A DNA stretch of 64,000 nt from Paraescarpia echinospica. Its lineage: Eukaryota; Annelida; Polychaeta; Sabellida; Siboglinidae. Both the position numbers and the translations under genes were made by a program. The first letter of the stretch is position 1; each line of letters opens with the position of its first letter. A model generated the notes under the pieces. The model saw only the letters and a program-made list of their open reading frames with translations. It was not told where the DNA came from and made no database searches. The stretch spans positions 6,457,488 through 6,521,487 of the forward strand of contig CM034544.1 of NCBI GenBank assembly GCA_020002185.1. Reading direction: 5' to 3'. This document shows, piece after piece, positions 47,576-58,546 of the stretch.

Positions 47576-47738
47576 ATTATTTCACTAAGACGACTAGTAC
47601 ATTAACAAGTGTACAGCTATCAAAACCCGTTGTGTTTTTGTTTAAGCATGCTATGCTGTCCAAACCGTGAGCTATATTGCTCTCCCTAGTCTCGTGGGAA
47701 ATGACTGCATGATAGTTCACTGACATAACAAGACGTAC

Positions 47739-47915
47739 GATTACACACGAGAGGTGTTCCTGACCACGCCCCTCCGTCGAGACACGTCCTCAGTTGGCTG
47801 CCCCTGACTCTGTGGTAGCCGGGCAGACACCGCGTGGTGACGACGTCTTCGTAGTAGACGCCTGTCTGTGTCTCCACCTCACTGCCGACGCCGGCCACCT
47901 CGCCACACCGGATCC
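47739..47915 (-). CDS. CCP gene exon: sushi module w16
   Basis: Acceptor ACTGTCGTAG, donor GTACGT, phase 1, 59 residues. Four cysteines: IRCGEVAG, TTRCLPGYH, LRTCLDGGAW and LVCN. W-SGTP before the last Cys is canonical. Confidence 0.9.
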
Positions 47916-48035
47916 CTACGACAGTCCGTGTTGTAGCTGTTTGTAGTTTGTTCAATATACATTTGATCTGCTTGCCAAAGACAGTATAAACGTTCAATTT
48001 AATATCAGTTACCATTTACCAAATTTACCACGTAC

Positions 48036-48206
48036 TTTTGCAATTAAGGGACACCGGCGTCCAATGTCCGTCGATCGTGCAGTGGGATTGTCCCGGCGTG
48101 CCTTCGTAGCCGACGGTACACTTGTAGGTGACGTCACATCCCCTGCGCACGCAGCCATCATCCATGACGGCATTCTTCACCGGTGGCGGCGTCCCGCATG
48201 TTACTT
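48036..48206 (-). CDS. CCP gene exon: sushi module w15 with extra CxxxxC
   Basis: Acceptor TGTCACCAG, donor GTACGT, phase 1, 57 residues, the shortest module. Standard cysteines VTCGTPPP, TYKCTVGYE, SHCTIDGHW and LNCK, plus an inserted pair (GCVRRGC) before the second strand. The pair could form a small extra loop. It is separated from w16 by an intron of only 120 bp. Confidence 0.9.
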
Positions 48207-48777
48207 CTGGTGACATAACATTAACATGAATGAACAACCATTGGCACTGGTAAATCGGAAACGGTTTCTAAAAAAACAACAGTATATATGATTTATCGAT
48301 TTATAGCATTCTTCAACATGAGTATATATTTGGATATATTATTGAAATTTAATTGTATTAAATATACTACTTAAAATGAATTAATGCATGTTTGATTTTT
48401 AACATATTCTAGAAATATGGCTTTCCTATGTGGACAACCTTTTTTTCTGTAGATTTATTGGTGTATTACATTCCAGAGCTAAAGGATTTGAGATGGGAAT
48501 TGATTACAGCAATAAAGATTCACTCATGTAGCAATGATATTACATTGATAATTGACGTATACCTCGATATTGATTATGTGGGTAGCTTTTATAACGACAC
48601 CCATAAACTAGATACGTATCAGTAAAACAATGAAACATGCTGATCATTTACAAAGGATAGCTGTGTTTACAAAGGATAGCTGTGTTCAATATGGAACAAT
48701 AGCCGAATAAAAAAACAGATCACTTGCTTTTACTATTCATTACAAAATCCAACAAGTAAGCAAACAATTTTGCGCAC
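48207..48777 (-). other. intron of the CCP gene
   Basis: AT-rich, with no repeat family recognised. It contains AAAGGATAGCTGTGTT twice in tandem near 48653-48685. Confidence 0.6.
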
Positions 48778-48957
48778 CTTCACAAATCAATGACGGTTTT
48801 GTCCAATTGCCGTTCAGTTCACATCGACTGAACCCATTTCCCGACAGCCGCTCGTAACCATGGTTACACAAGTAAACAACCTTCCCGCCAACAGTGTCGC
48901 CAATGTGCATCGTGTAGTTAGCACTGGCGACCTCTAACGGCAATCCGCAGTGCACCT
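48778..48957 (-). CDS. CCP gene exon: sushi module w14
   Basis: Acceptor GACAAAATTGCAG, donor GTGCGC, phase 1, 60 residues. Cysteines VHCGLPLE, VYLCNHGYE, SRCELNGNW and LICEG. Sequon NYT is present. Regular four-cysteine sushi. Confidence 0.9.
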
Positions 48958-49293
48958 CTGCAATTTTGTCGTTAACAATATACTTTGACGAAAAGTATTA
49001 TGTTTTATACTTTCAACTAGATATCTAAGATGAGTGATTGTATTTAACATTAAATCAGTAACATTTTGTTGTGTATAGTTATGTCACGCGACTACTTCGT
49101 TTGACGCAATTAAAAATATTAGCATTCATTAATATTAAAGCAACTTGTGAATTTGGACAATAAAGTAAGTATTACACTTAACAAGATATTCATTCACTGG
49201 CCAAGTTATTTTCAGTGTTGTGTTAATATGTATCTACATGTGTTAAGGTACTTATGAATCATGTGTTTAATATTGTTAATAATGGCGACTTAC
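48958..49293 (-). other. intron of the CCP gene
   Basis: AT-rich, with nothing else recognised. Confidence 0.55.
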
Positions 49294-49470
49294 CGGTGCA
49301 GACAGGGTCTTCGTTGGTCCACTGACCGCTGACGTTACACACTTTGGTGAGATTGCCTGTGTCCAGTCTGTGGCCGGCCAGACAGGAATAGGTCGCTGTG
49401 TCATTCACTCGCACTCCGTCTGTCGTCACCCACGTCGCAAGGATGTTCGGTGGGGTTTTACAGATAATTT
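49294..49470 (-). CDS. CCP gene exon: sushi module w13
   Basis: Acceptor TTTGTTTGTAG, strong donor GTAAGT, phase 1, 59 residues. Cysteines IICKTPPN, TYSCLAGHR, KVCNVSGQW and PVCTG. Several sequons (NDT, NLT, NVS) suggest a glycosylated ectodomain. Confidence 0.9.
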
Positions 49471-49864
49471 CTACAAACAAAACATGCAGTGACGTATTTG
49501 ATCATTGTAGTAATGCATATATGTACATATTAGTACAATACCAGAATATATCACGTCGTAACATGCAAATATGCAACTAATATTAGTGGCAGTTTGCCTG
49601 CTTACATAAAACAAGTTTGTCAAAGCTATATGAACAAATAACATCTTAATTTAATAAGTGGGTCTCTTCAGAATACAAACGTGCAGTCTGGCTGTAGGAC
49701 ATGGAAAACAACTGCTTTGTGCAACTGTGCAAATACTTTTAGATCTAAGCAGCTTCTTAATTTTTAGTTGAATACTTGTGGTGTCGAACTAACACAAACT
49801 GGGTATAACGTGGCACATTGTTATTATAACTGTATCATAGCTTAGGCTATTCGATTTGTCATAC
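49471..49864 (-). other. intron of the CCP gene
   Basis: No exon or repeat recognised. Confidence 0.55.
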
Positions 49865-50044
49865 CACTGCACACTGGCGGTGTTCCGCTCCATCGGTTGT
49901 CTGCCTGACACTGCCGCGTCCATTCTCCACCGGCCTCTGGCTTAGAGCCTGGACGACATTCGTACGTGACGTTTGTCAGGTAGACATCCTCTGTCGTGCT
50001 GACAATGCTATGAGCCACGGGCGCCAGGGGGCCACACGACACGA
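49865..50044 (-). CDS. CCP gene exon: sushi module w12
   Basis: Acceptor CTGTTTTTTAG, donor GTATGA, phase 1, 60 residues. Cysteines VSCGPLAPV, TYECRPGSK, RQCQADNRW and PVCSG. A typical sushi module. Confidence 0.9.
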
Positions 50045-50490
50045 CTAAAAAACAGAAACGAAACTGACAAAGCTCTTAGGCAGAGCAAACACACTTTGAC
50101 ATACACAGAAAGTGCACCCAGATTCTTGAAAATAGTGTTTCGATTTAAGATAATATACTATTTTTATATGTACCAACCAATATACGCAATACATTAACTG
50201 TGCCGTATCTTCTGTAATAATCCAGCCAATCAATTAACCAAATGTGAAGAACTAATCGTCACCAAAAATGTATTATCCGGGGTCAACCCCTATATGTAAC
50301 TTGTCCATGGTAGAACCAAACAGAATGAGGGGTTTTGTTTTGTATTCAATATGATGTCTATTTGGTATGGGAGGATGGCTATTTAGTAAGCTCACAGGGA
50401 CCGATTTTCTTCTAGATCACGACGACCACGTTTGATTTCAATTACATCTACAGACGTGAGTTTCGGCCAACTACGTGTGATCCTATTTAC
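50045..50490 (-). other. intron of the CCP gene
   Basis: No exon or repeat recognised. Confidence 0.55.
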
Positions 50491-50676
50491 TTCTGCAGAC
50501 GGGAGTTTCTCTGGACCAAGTCCTGCTGCTAAGACACGTCGTCGACAGATCTCCCGAAATCAGTTCGTGGCCTTCAGCGCACTTGTATACGATTGTTTCG
50601 TTGAACCGATTCTCACTCGAGTTGCCGCTCACAACTTCCGTGTAGTTCGGTGACGTCAACACGGGGCACTCTATTG
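50491..50676 (-). CDS. CCP gene exon: sushi module w11
   Basis: Found by reading across the splice borders: acceptor CATGTTGCAG, donor GTAAAT, phase 1, 62 residues. IECPVLTSPNYTEVV, TIVYKCAEGHELISGD, TTCLSSRTWSRETPVC. Four cysteines in place, with sequons NYT, NSS and NET. The exon is too short to appear as a long open frame. Confidence 0.88.
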
Positions 50677-50731
50677 CTGCAACATGTTAAACAATTAAAA
50701 TTCCACCACAGCAAACCTAATTCACAAACAG

Positions 50732-50945
50732 TACATTGAGGCGAGTTTCTAGCCCATAATCGGAAGTACAGTTTGGGACCATAACATATACATATGCCTG
50801 TACATTGACGCGGGTCTCTAGCCCATAATCGGGTGTACAGTGTGGGACCATCATATGAACATATACCTGTACATGGAGGCGGGTTTCTAGCCCATAATCG
50901 GGTGAACAGTGTGGGACCATCACATGAACATATACCTGTACATTG
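50732..50945. repeat. 69-bp tandem repeat in an intron, each unit carrying a copy of the w10 exon end and donor
   Basis: About three units of 69 bp share CATAATCGGGTGTACAGTGT, then CATATACCTGTACATTGAGG. The last word is the complement of the 3' end of exon w10 plus its GTATAT donor. The array therefore starts at the true exon border and repeats a donor-like site up to three times downstream in the intron. Confidence 0.88.
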
Positions 50946-51118
50946 AGGCGGATCTCCCGACCACACTCCGTCCATTCGACACGACCGTTGCAAGTCGCCG
51001 CCGGACAACTCAAAACCGACTTGGCACTTGTACTCGAGGACAGTGTTCGGTGTGTACGGCGGTCCGCCTGACACGAGGTGTGTGTGGCCAGTGTCGTTGA
51101 TCACCGGACAATCACGCA
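50936..51118 (-). CDS. CCP gene exon: sushi module w10
   Basis: Acceptor TTTATGTCGACAG, donor GTATAT, phase 1, 61 residues. Cysteines VRDCPVIND, LEYKCQVGFE, RSCRMDGVW and PQCTG. It is the first of the four-cysteine group, following the six-cysteine modules upstream. Its donor is repeated in the downstream 69-bp array. Confidence 0.9.
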
Positions 51119-52044
51119 CTGTCGACATAAATGTTTTGTACCGTCATATTTCTTTGGTGGTCTCTGAACGACAAAACAACAACAGTTTTATTGATCAAAT
51201 GATCAACAAATAATAACTAATTATAATACTTTAAGCTATCAACAATCCCAATTAGGTGATCTTTGTTAAAAGATAATATCACATAAAACAAGAGACGTTA
51301 TATTCATTACGTTCACCAATAATACACGACTTCTGTTCACATCGCATGTACAATGAGTGTTTATGTATGTTTAATAATAATAATAATAATAATAATGGAA
51401 TGACTTCTTTTTCGCCAAAATCGTCGGAAAATCCGCGCTCAGAGGCGCAACCAATCCAAAGGATTAAGTGTTCTCATTGTTATATAGAGGGCAAAAGTCG
51501 TCAACAGAAGGATGGAATTGCTATGAAGCTAAGGACGATATGCAATAAAAAAGAATTGTTTTTGATGATGGCGAAATGAAACTACATTTCTAACTGACTT
51601 AACACCAACAGGGAGAAAGCTCCACAAAGTCGGTGCAGCAACAAAAAATGTTCCAGTTCCAGTATACGTCTTAACTATGTGAAAAAAAAGTAGATCATAG
51701 TTTACCGACCGAAGCTGTTTTGGTTTCTTTACTGGAGTAAGCACAAGATGTAGGTGTGCAGGCTGTTTGGATGACTGAACTTGATAAGTCATTGTAGAGA
51801 TCTTAAAAATAAAGCGATATCGCACAGGTGGCCAATGCAGTGATTTTAGATGTGGCACTGACCTACTCAATCGAGGAGATCGTACCACTACCCTTGCCAT
51901 TATAATTAATAACGATTCCATATGAATCGATCAGGCATAATTTGTGTAGACAATTTACGTCCGTACACTCGCATGAATTGAATTATTTTTTGTCGAAGGT
52001 ATATTATTGTCCTGCCAATCTTGTTATCTCGCCAATACATCGAG
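51119..52044 (-). other. intron part with (AAT)n and a LINE remnant
   Basis: An (AAT)n run lies at 51365-51396, next to the LINE remnant at 51400-51925. Bases 51926-52044 are unassigned. Confidence 0.6.
51400..51925 (-). mobile_element. CR1/L2-group LINE, C-terminal fragment
   Basis: The minus-strand frame 51921-51529 encodes LHWPPVRYRFIFKISTMTYQ, then FFVAAPTLWSFLPVGVKSVR and SFRHHQKQ, the end of an L2/CR1-type reverse transcriptase. An (AAT)n tract at 51365-51396 marks its 3' end. Confidence 0.75.
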
Positions 52045-52931
52045 TGGATGAGTTCTAGGTTCCGTCCAGTTGACACGTCTTCACTTGTTCACCGTTGAGT
52101 CTGTACCCGAGGTGACACTTACCAATACATCGAGTGGACGAGTTCCAGGTTCCGTCCAGTTGACGCGTCTTCACTGGTTCACCGTTGACTCTGTAGCCGA
52201 GGTGAAACTTACCAATACATCGAGTGGACGAGTTCCAAGTTCCGTCCTGTTAACACGTCTTCATTGGTTCACCGTTGACTCTGTAGTCGATGTGACACTT
52301 ACCAATACTTCGAGTGGATGAATTCCAGGTTCGGCCAGTTGACATATCTTCATAGGTTCACCGTCGACTCTCTAGCCGAGGTGACACTTACCAAAACATC
52401 GAGTTGACGAGTTCCAGGTACCGTCCAGTTGACACGTCTTCACTGGTTCACCGTGGACTCTGTAGCCGAGGTGACACTTACTAATATATCGCGTGCTCGA
52501 GTTCCAGGTTCCGTCCAGTTGACACGTCTTCACTGGTTCTCCGTGGACTCTGTAGCCGAGGCGACACTTACCAATACATCGCGTGGACGAGTTCCAGGTT
52601 CCGTCCAGTTGACACGTCTTCACTGGTTCACCGTTTACTCTGTAGCCGAGGTGACACTTACCAATACATCGAGTGGCCGAATTCCAGGTTCCGTCCAGTT
52701 GACACGTCTTCACTGGTTCACCGTTGACTCTGTAGCCGAGGTGACACTTACTAGTACATCGAGTGGACGAGTTCCAGGTTCCGTCCAGTTGGCACATCTT
52801 CACTGGTTCACCGTTGACTCTCTAATCGAGGTGACACTTACCAGTACATCGAGTGGCTGAGTTCCAGGTTCCGGCCAATTGACACGTCTTCACTGGTTCA
52901 CCGTTTACTCTGTAGCCGAGGTGACACTTAC
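52045..52931 (-). repeat. 90-bp tandem repeat of a half sushi module with splice donor, about 10 copies
   Basis: Each 90-bp unit encodes 30 residues on the minus strand (KCHLGYRVNGEPVK, TCQLDGTWNSSTRCIG) and copies the second half of exon w9. Every unit also contains the donor word GGTAAGTGTCACC that ends w9 (with single-base variants such as GTAAGT or TAGTAAGT). The reading frame is mostly open, but TAC is changed to TAG in the units near 52823 and 52371, so a read-through product would stop. The array more likely lies in the intron with repeated potential donors. Confidence 0.88.
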
Positions 52932-53117
52932 CAATACATCGAGTGGACGAGTTCCAGGTTCCGTCCAGTTGACACGTCTTCACTGGTTCACCGTTGACTC
53001 TGTAGCCGAGGGGACACTCGAGTGTACAGTTGTCGTTGTAGAAATTGTCACGCGTAGTGCACGTCGCATTCGTGTAGAATCCGTGTGCGTCATCAGGCAA
53101 TGCGTCACAGGTTATGT
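52932..53117 (-). CDS. CCP gene exon: sushi module w9 (six-cysteine type)
   Basis: Acceptor ATACACTTTGCAG, donor GTAAGT, phase 1, 62 residues. Six cysteines: ITCDALP, NATC, NDNCTLEC, KTCQLDGTW and TRCIG. The extra pair is where selectin-type sushi modules have it. The 3' half with its donor is repeated in the downstream 90-bp array, so the exact 3' end used in vivo is uncertain; the first donor gives the standard module length. Confidence 0.85.
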
Positions 53118-53593
<476 letters not shown>

Positions 53594-53782
53594 GTTTACA
53601 CAAAGAGGTGTTGGTCCATGAGCCATGCTCTGTACATCTGTGTACACTCTCAGTGTTCGTCAAATTGTAGCCAATCACACAAGACATTTCACACGTGTAA
53701 TTGTACACTTTTATATCAGATGTACAGGTTGTATCGTTGTACATCTCTCCCTCGAGTGTCATAATAGCGGGACACGTGACCA
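53594..53782 (-). CDS. CCP gene exon: sushi module w8 (six-cysteine type)
   Basis: Acceptor AATATTTTCAG, donor GTACGT, phase 1, 63 residues. Cysteines VTCPAIM, TTCTSD, NYTCEMSC, HRCTEHGSW and SLCK. Same architecture as w1-w7 but more divergent. Sequons NDT, NYT, NLT and NTS. Confidence 0.9.
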
Positions 53783-54155
53783 CTGAAAATATTTGCCAAG
53801 AAAGGCGTCAACACTAAATCGTAGTAGGTACATGGCGTATCACGTTCAATAGCCAATTATATATGTATATATATATGTATATATAGTTATATATATATAT
53901 ATATATATATACATATATTGTGGAACCAACATACGTACTCGGATGTATCAGGTAATTACAATGAACGCGTTGGAAATCTGTAAAACTAAATTTATGTTTT
54001 TAGTATATTAATTTGATATAAACTAGTTGCAACATTGCAACAACACATATGTTACTATTATTTAATGCCTTTGATGTTCTCGCTGCGCTCAGTTTACCTA
54101 TTTGATTGAATTGAGTATGACAAGGTTTTTATACACCGTACGAGAGAAAACGTAC
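53783..54155 (-). other. intron of the CCP gene with (TA)n
   Basis: (TA)n runs lie at 53860-53913. Nothing else was recognised. Confidence 0.6.
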
Positions 54156-54344
54156 CTTCGCACGATACGTCGTTGCTCCAGTTGCCGTGCTCTGTACACC
54201 TGTGTACGTTGTTGTTAGATGTCATGTTGTATCCGAGTGTACACAGCAATGCACACGTGTCATTGTACACTTTTGTATCTGACGTGCACGTTGCGTTTCT
54301 ATACATCTCACCCTCGAGACGTTGGATGGGAGGACACATTATCA
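54156..54344 (-). CDS. CCP gene exon: sushi module w7 (six-cysteine, B-type, oldest copy)
   Basis: Acceptor ATACATCTTCAG, donor GTACGT, phase 1, 63 residues. IMCPPIQRLEGEMYRNATC, CALLCTLGYNM, HRCTEHGNWSNDVSCEG. Closely related to w1, w3 and w5, including the flanking intron sequence, so it belongs to the same duplication series but has diverged more. Confidence 0.9.
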
Positions 54345-55753
54345 CTGAAGATGTATGGCACACACATTAATCAGGCTTTTCCGTTCAAAATAAACGCACA
54401 AGCAACATTAATGAACAAGTAACACCGTGGGTGTGTTCCGTTCTCGGAATAGTTCTCTCAAACCGGATGTGATATATTAGTCTATGCAGGAATGTCGCAG
54501 CATCAATTGGACTTCGTCCGAATTTAATTCTTGATTGGGGGAACCAATCAGGTTTTGACTACTTCAAACAGTAATTACATGGACTTGCGGTTAGTATTGC
54601 CTGTTTACAATTTGAACATTCTGTATACCTCGTTGAAGAGGGGAAATAAAAGACAATCGTTTTGGCATATGCGCTAAAGGAGTTAATGCAATCCAACCAT
54701 TTTCAACTACTATCAACAATATCATGTCATTTTGAAAAGAGGGATACCATTGTAGAAGGCCTACAATGAGTTTCCCTCGATTGACATATTGATACATGCC
54801 CCCGATGACATATTGATACACGACCCCGATGATTGACCAATAAGTGCCTGGAACTTCGTTTACTTTGACTGTGAGTGACGCGTCGAATGTTTGCTGTCTT
54901 TCACGTGTATATGAATACGCCACCATCTATGACGATTTTTACGCACTCTTCGATTCATCCAGATGATTCATTAAACTTGTAACCCTTGTAGTAATGCATT
55001 AAACTTGTAACCCTTGAAGTAATGCATTACACTTGTAACCCTTGAAGTAATGCATTAAACTTGTAACCCTTGAAGTAATGCATTAAACTTGTAACCCTTG
55101 AAGTAATGCATTAAACTTGTAACCCTTGAAGTAATGCATTAAACTTGTAACCCTTGAAGTAATGCATTACACTTGTAACCCTTGAAGTAATGCATTACAC
55201 TTGTAACCCTTGAAGTAATGCAATATCGTGCGTCATGTGTACGTAACATTTTTAATTGTTACAGCGTCAAACAAATTCGGCATTCAAAAATCTTTCTCAC
55301 TGCTGATTCTAATGTATATAGACGTACCAGTTGTCGAAATAGATTTGTCAAAATATACATGCAAAACAACTTACTTCATTGCATATGGCATAATCAGCTG
55401 AGAAAATTGAATTAAAACGCGAACAAAACGTTAGCTGAAAAATATGAACAGTGCAACATAATATTCCCAGTTCTCGGTTAATTGAGTAGTTCGTACGCCT
55501 GGGCTAAATGCACTTTGTTTCGATTTAACGGGTATTCATAATTGTTTCCCACATCAGTAATCGCAGCTTGGTTGGCAGCATAGAATCAGCATATACTGTA
55601 GTATTAAAAGGATTGTTTTAAACAAGTGAAGATCAATAAAGGTAGTATTAAACATGTTACATATTTAAAACCGAACATATCGTTTTACATGAAATTTATA
55701 TCATGTTACAATAGTGGCCTTTATTAGTGTTATATATACAAGTTATAACGTAC
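54345..55753 (-). other. intron of the CCP gene: partial older copy of the repeated unit
   Basis: Shares blocks with the 2.8-kb units (for example GTGTTCCGT, GGACTTCGTCCG, CCAATCAGGTTTTGACT and GATGACATATTGATACATGC). It lacks the dead exon and the Penelope-like fragment. It carries only two 24-bp minisatellite units but an expanded 28-bp array. Confidence 0.65.
54968..55222. repeat. 28-bp minisatellite, 9 copies
   Basis: Units CATTAAACTTGTAACCCTTG plus AAGTAATG, nearly identical. The corresponding place in the 2.8-kb units (57972-58007 and equivalents) holds only a single related unit. Confidence 0.96.
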
Positions 55754-55942
55754 GTTCGCACGATACAGCGTTGCTCCAGTTCCCGTATTCTGAACACCTG
55801 TGAACGCTGTCACTGCTTGTCAGGTTGTATCCGAGTGTACACGACACTTCACACGTGTCGTTGTGCATTTTCGAGTCGGACGTACATGTTTTATTGGCGT
55901 ACACTTCACCCTCTAACAGACTGATGGCTGGACACGTGACGA
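55754..55942 (-). CDS. CCP gene exon: sushi module w6 (six-cysteine, A-type, unit 1)
   Basis: Acceptor AAATGCTTTCAG, donor GTACGT, phase 1, 63 residues. VTCPAISLLEGEVYANKTC, CEVSCTLGYNL, HRCSEYGNWSNAVSCE. Differs from w2 and w4 at a few residues (for example His for Tyr before NDTC). Confidence 0.92.
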
Positions 55943-56044
55943 CTGAAAGCATTTGGCATATTTCAGACACTCACTGGTAATTATTACGTGTGATGTACCA
56001 ATCATCACATACACGTACACCCGCACGCAGGTAGACGTACACAC

Positions 56045-56212
56045 ACACATACATACATGCATACATGCATACATGCATAACTGCATACGTGCAAACGTGC
56101 ATACGTGCATACATGCATACATGCATACATGCATACATGCATACATGCATACATGCATACATGCATGCATGGATACATGCATACTTAAATACATACATAC
56201 ATTCATACCTAC
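56045..56212. repeat. CATACATG tetranucleotide-type repeat, unit 1
   Basis: About 40 CATA/CATG tetranucleotides next to the Penelope-like fragment. The same repeat, of different length, lies at 58840-58985 (unit 2) and 61630-61848 (unit 3). Confidence 0.95.
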
Positions 56213-56520
56213 AGGATTTTAACGGAGCCGGTCACTCAATATCCGATTTGCGTATTAACATTTTGGAATCGGGGCCATTTTCTGACGTCGCCTCACTGGA
56301 AACCATTTACAGATGAAATTGTGAATCAAAATGGATTACAAGACTTAAAATTACGCAGCCAGGGGGACTGAATGTTAGAGAGGACTCTTTTGATATTATA
56401 CCTTTTGTGATTCGCTTCTCCCACCAGGGACGAACATTTGCTAAACTAGCTAAAGCCACCTATAAACTGCTACAAACCGCGTATCCAGAAATATACACGC
56501 CGAGATTTATAACAGCATTC
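56213..56520 (+). pseudogene. GIY-YIG/Penelope-like retroelement fragment, unit 1
   Basis: The plus-strand frame encodes DFNGAGHSISDLRINILES, then WITRLKITQPGGLNVRED after a stop, then IIPFVIRFSHQGRTFAKLAK and RFITAFS. The HSISDL..ILE and W...L....P.GLN words fit the end of a GIY-YIG nuclease region of PLE-type elements. The following segment resembles their polymerase linker, so the order may be permuted or two copies fused. Flanked on both sides by CATA repeats. Opposite in orientation to the host gene. Confidence 0.45.
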
Positions 56521-56791
56521 TCATACATACATGCATACATACATACATACATACATATATTAATATTTTTAGTATATTCAAATATTATACTTCGGCAATA
56601 TGTATATGAATTATGGTATGTAATGTATTGCAAATAATTTTAAAACATATAACACACATAGTTATTTGTTGTACAGTGACGTTATCAAAATGTGATTAAT
56701 GAATGACAAATATTGTCCGGTTAACTTAATGTTTTTCTTTACATTAAATGGATGCATTGTATGTTATATGATATAAATCAGAATAACGTAC

Positions 56792-56940
56792 GTTGGCACG
56801 GCACGTAGTTGTTCCAGTATCTGTGTTCTGTACACCTGTGTACACCGTCATTGCTTATATCCCAACGTACATGACACTTCGCGCGTGTCGTTGTACCCTT
56901 TTGTTTCTGATGTACACGTTTTATCGGTGTATATTAATAC
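56792..56940 (-). pseudogene. dead CCP exon, unit 1
   Basis: The minus strand reads YTDKTCTSETKGYNDTREVS, then CTLGY, an 8-bp deletion (frameshift), then HRCTEH-like codons and a GTACGT donor. The first third of the module with Cys1 and the acceptor is missing, and one Cys codon has become Arg (NDTR for NDTC). It cannot be a functional exon, although its donor survives. Confidence 0.85.
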
Positions 56941-57124
56941 TGAGCGCCCCTGGTGGCAGCTGTGTTTTGAATATGCTCGTGGGTTTCACTAGTTTAATGC
57001 CTGTTCTAAACATTCGGTCATCGTTATAATTGTAGAGCCGTTTTATGATACTACGCGCTATGCTTGGGTTCATGCTGATTGGAACTATGTGTGATATTTG
57101 GACACCTTACGAGACGAAACGTAC

Positions 57125-57313
57125 CTTCGCACGATACGTCGTTGCTCCAGTTGCCGTGCTCTGTACACCTGTGTAAGTTGTTGCTAGATGTCAGGTTGTA
57201 TCCGAGTGTACACGACACAGCACACGTGTCGTTGTACACTTTTGTATCTGACGTGCACGTTGCGTTGGTGTACATCTCACCCTCGAGAAGTTGGATGGGA
57301 AGACACATTATCA
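57125..57313 (-). CDS. CCP gene exon: sushi module w5 (six-cysteine, B-type, unit 1)
   Basis: Acceptor ATACATCTTCAG, donor GTACGT, phase 1, 63 residues. IMCLPIQLLEGEMYTNATC, CAVSCTLGYNL, HRCTEHGNWSNDVSCEG. Met before Cys1 (ATA ATG TGT) differs from Thr in units 2 and 3. Confidence 0.92.
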
Positions 57314-57717
57314 CTGAAGATGTATGGCATACACATTAATCAGGCTTTTCCGTTGAAAATAAAACCACGGTGAACAAGGAAATGAACACGTAACACCGTG
57401 GATGTGTTCCGTACTCTTTCGCATCATCAACTAAACTTCGTCCGGATTGAGTTCTTGATTGGGGAAACCAATCAGGTTGCGACTAACTTCAAACGGTAAT
57501 TACATGGACTTGTGATTAGTATTGTCTGTTTACAATTTGAAAATTCTGTATACCACGTTAAAGAGGGTAATAAAAGGCAATCGTTTTGGCATGTGCGCTA
57601 AAGGAGTTAAGGCAGTCCAACCATTTTCAACTTCTATCAACATCATGTCAGTGGTTTACTCAAAATTCATTTGAAAAGAAGGATATCATTGTGGAAGCTC
57701 TCCAATGAGTTTATATT

Positions 57718-57892
57718 GATTGACATATTGATACATGCCCTCGATGACATATTGATAGATGCCCCCGATGACATATTGATACATGCCCCCGATGACATAT
57801 TGATACATGCCCCCGATGACGTATTTATACATGCCCCCGATGACATGTTGATACATGCCCCCGATGACATGTTGATACATGCCCCCGATGCT
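57718..57892. repeat. 24-bp minisatellite, unit 1 (about 7 copies)
   Basis: Units GATGACATATTGATACATGC plus CCCC. Equivalent arrays lie at 60502-60670 and 63347-63515; the older copy at 54783-54832 has only two. Open frames here (MSSGACIN repeats) are artefacts. Confidence 0.95.
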
Positions 57893-58546
57893 TAACCAAT
57901 AAGTGCTTGGAGCTTCGTTGACTTTGACTGTGATATGTTGATTTTCATGTACTCTTCGATTTATCCAGCTGATACATAACACTTGTAACCCGTGTCATAC
58001 TGCAATACCGTGCGTCATGTGCACGTAACATTTTTATTTGTTACAGCGTCAAAGCAAATTGGGCAATAAAAAATCGCTTCTCACTGCTGAGTCTAATGTA
58101 GATAGACGTACCAATTGTCGAAATAGACTTATCAAAATATACATACAAAACAACTTACTTAATTGCAAGTGGCATGATCAGCTGAGAAAATAAAATTAAA
58201 ACGCGAACAAAACGTTAGCTGAAAAATATAAACAGTGCAACGTAATATTCCCAGTTCTCGGTTAATTAATTAATTCATACGCCTAGGCAAAATGCGATTG
58301 TTTCCCTTTAACGGGTATTCATAATTGTTTCCCTTTAACATCAAAATTGCAATATATTGATATCATTAATCGCAGCTTGGTTGGCCGCATAGAATCAGTG
58401 TTAAAAAAGGATTGTCTTGTGAAGACCATTAACGGTAGTGTTAAACATGTTACATATTTACAACCCAACAAATCGTTTTACATGAAATTTATATCATATT
58501 ATAGTAGTGGCCTTTATTGATGATATATATGCAAGATATAACGTAC

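Larger units (their letters stand above)
46080..47738 (-). other. intron of the CCP gene with a SINE split by a foldback element
   Basis: Holds SINE S1 (46463-47575) interrupted by FB1 copy 2. Nothing else was recognised in 46080-46462 or 47576-47738. Confidence 0.65.

Noticed and set aside
52070..52860. plus-strand frames TRLHWFTVDSVAEVTLTN repeated
   Set aside because: Antisense shadow of the 90-bp half-sushi repeats, whose minus-strand reading matches the CCP exon.
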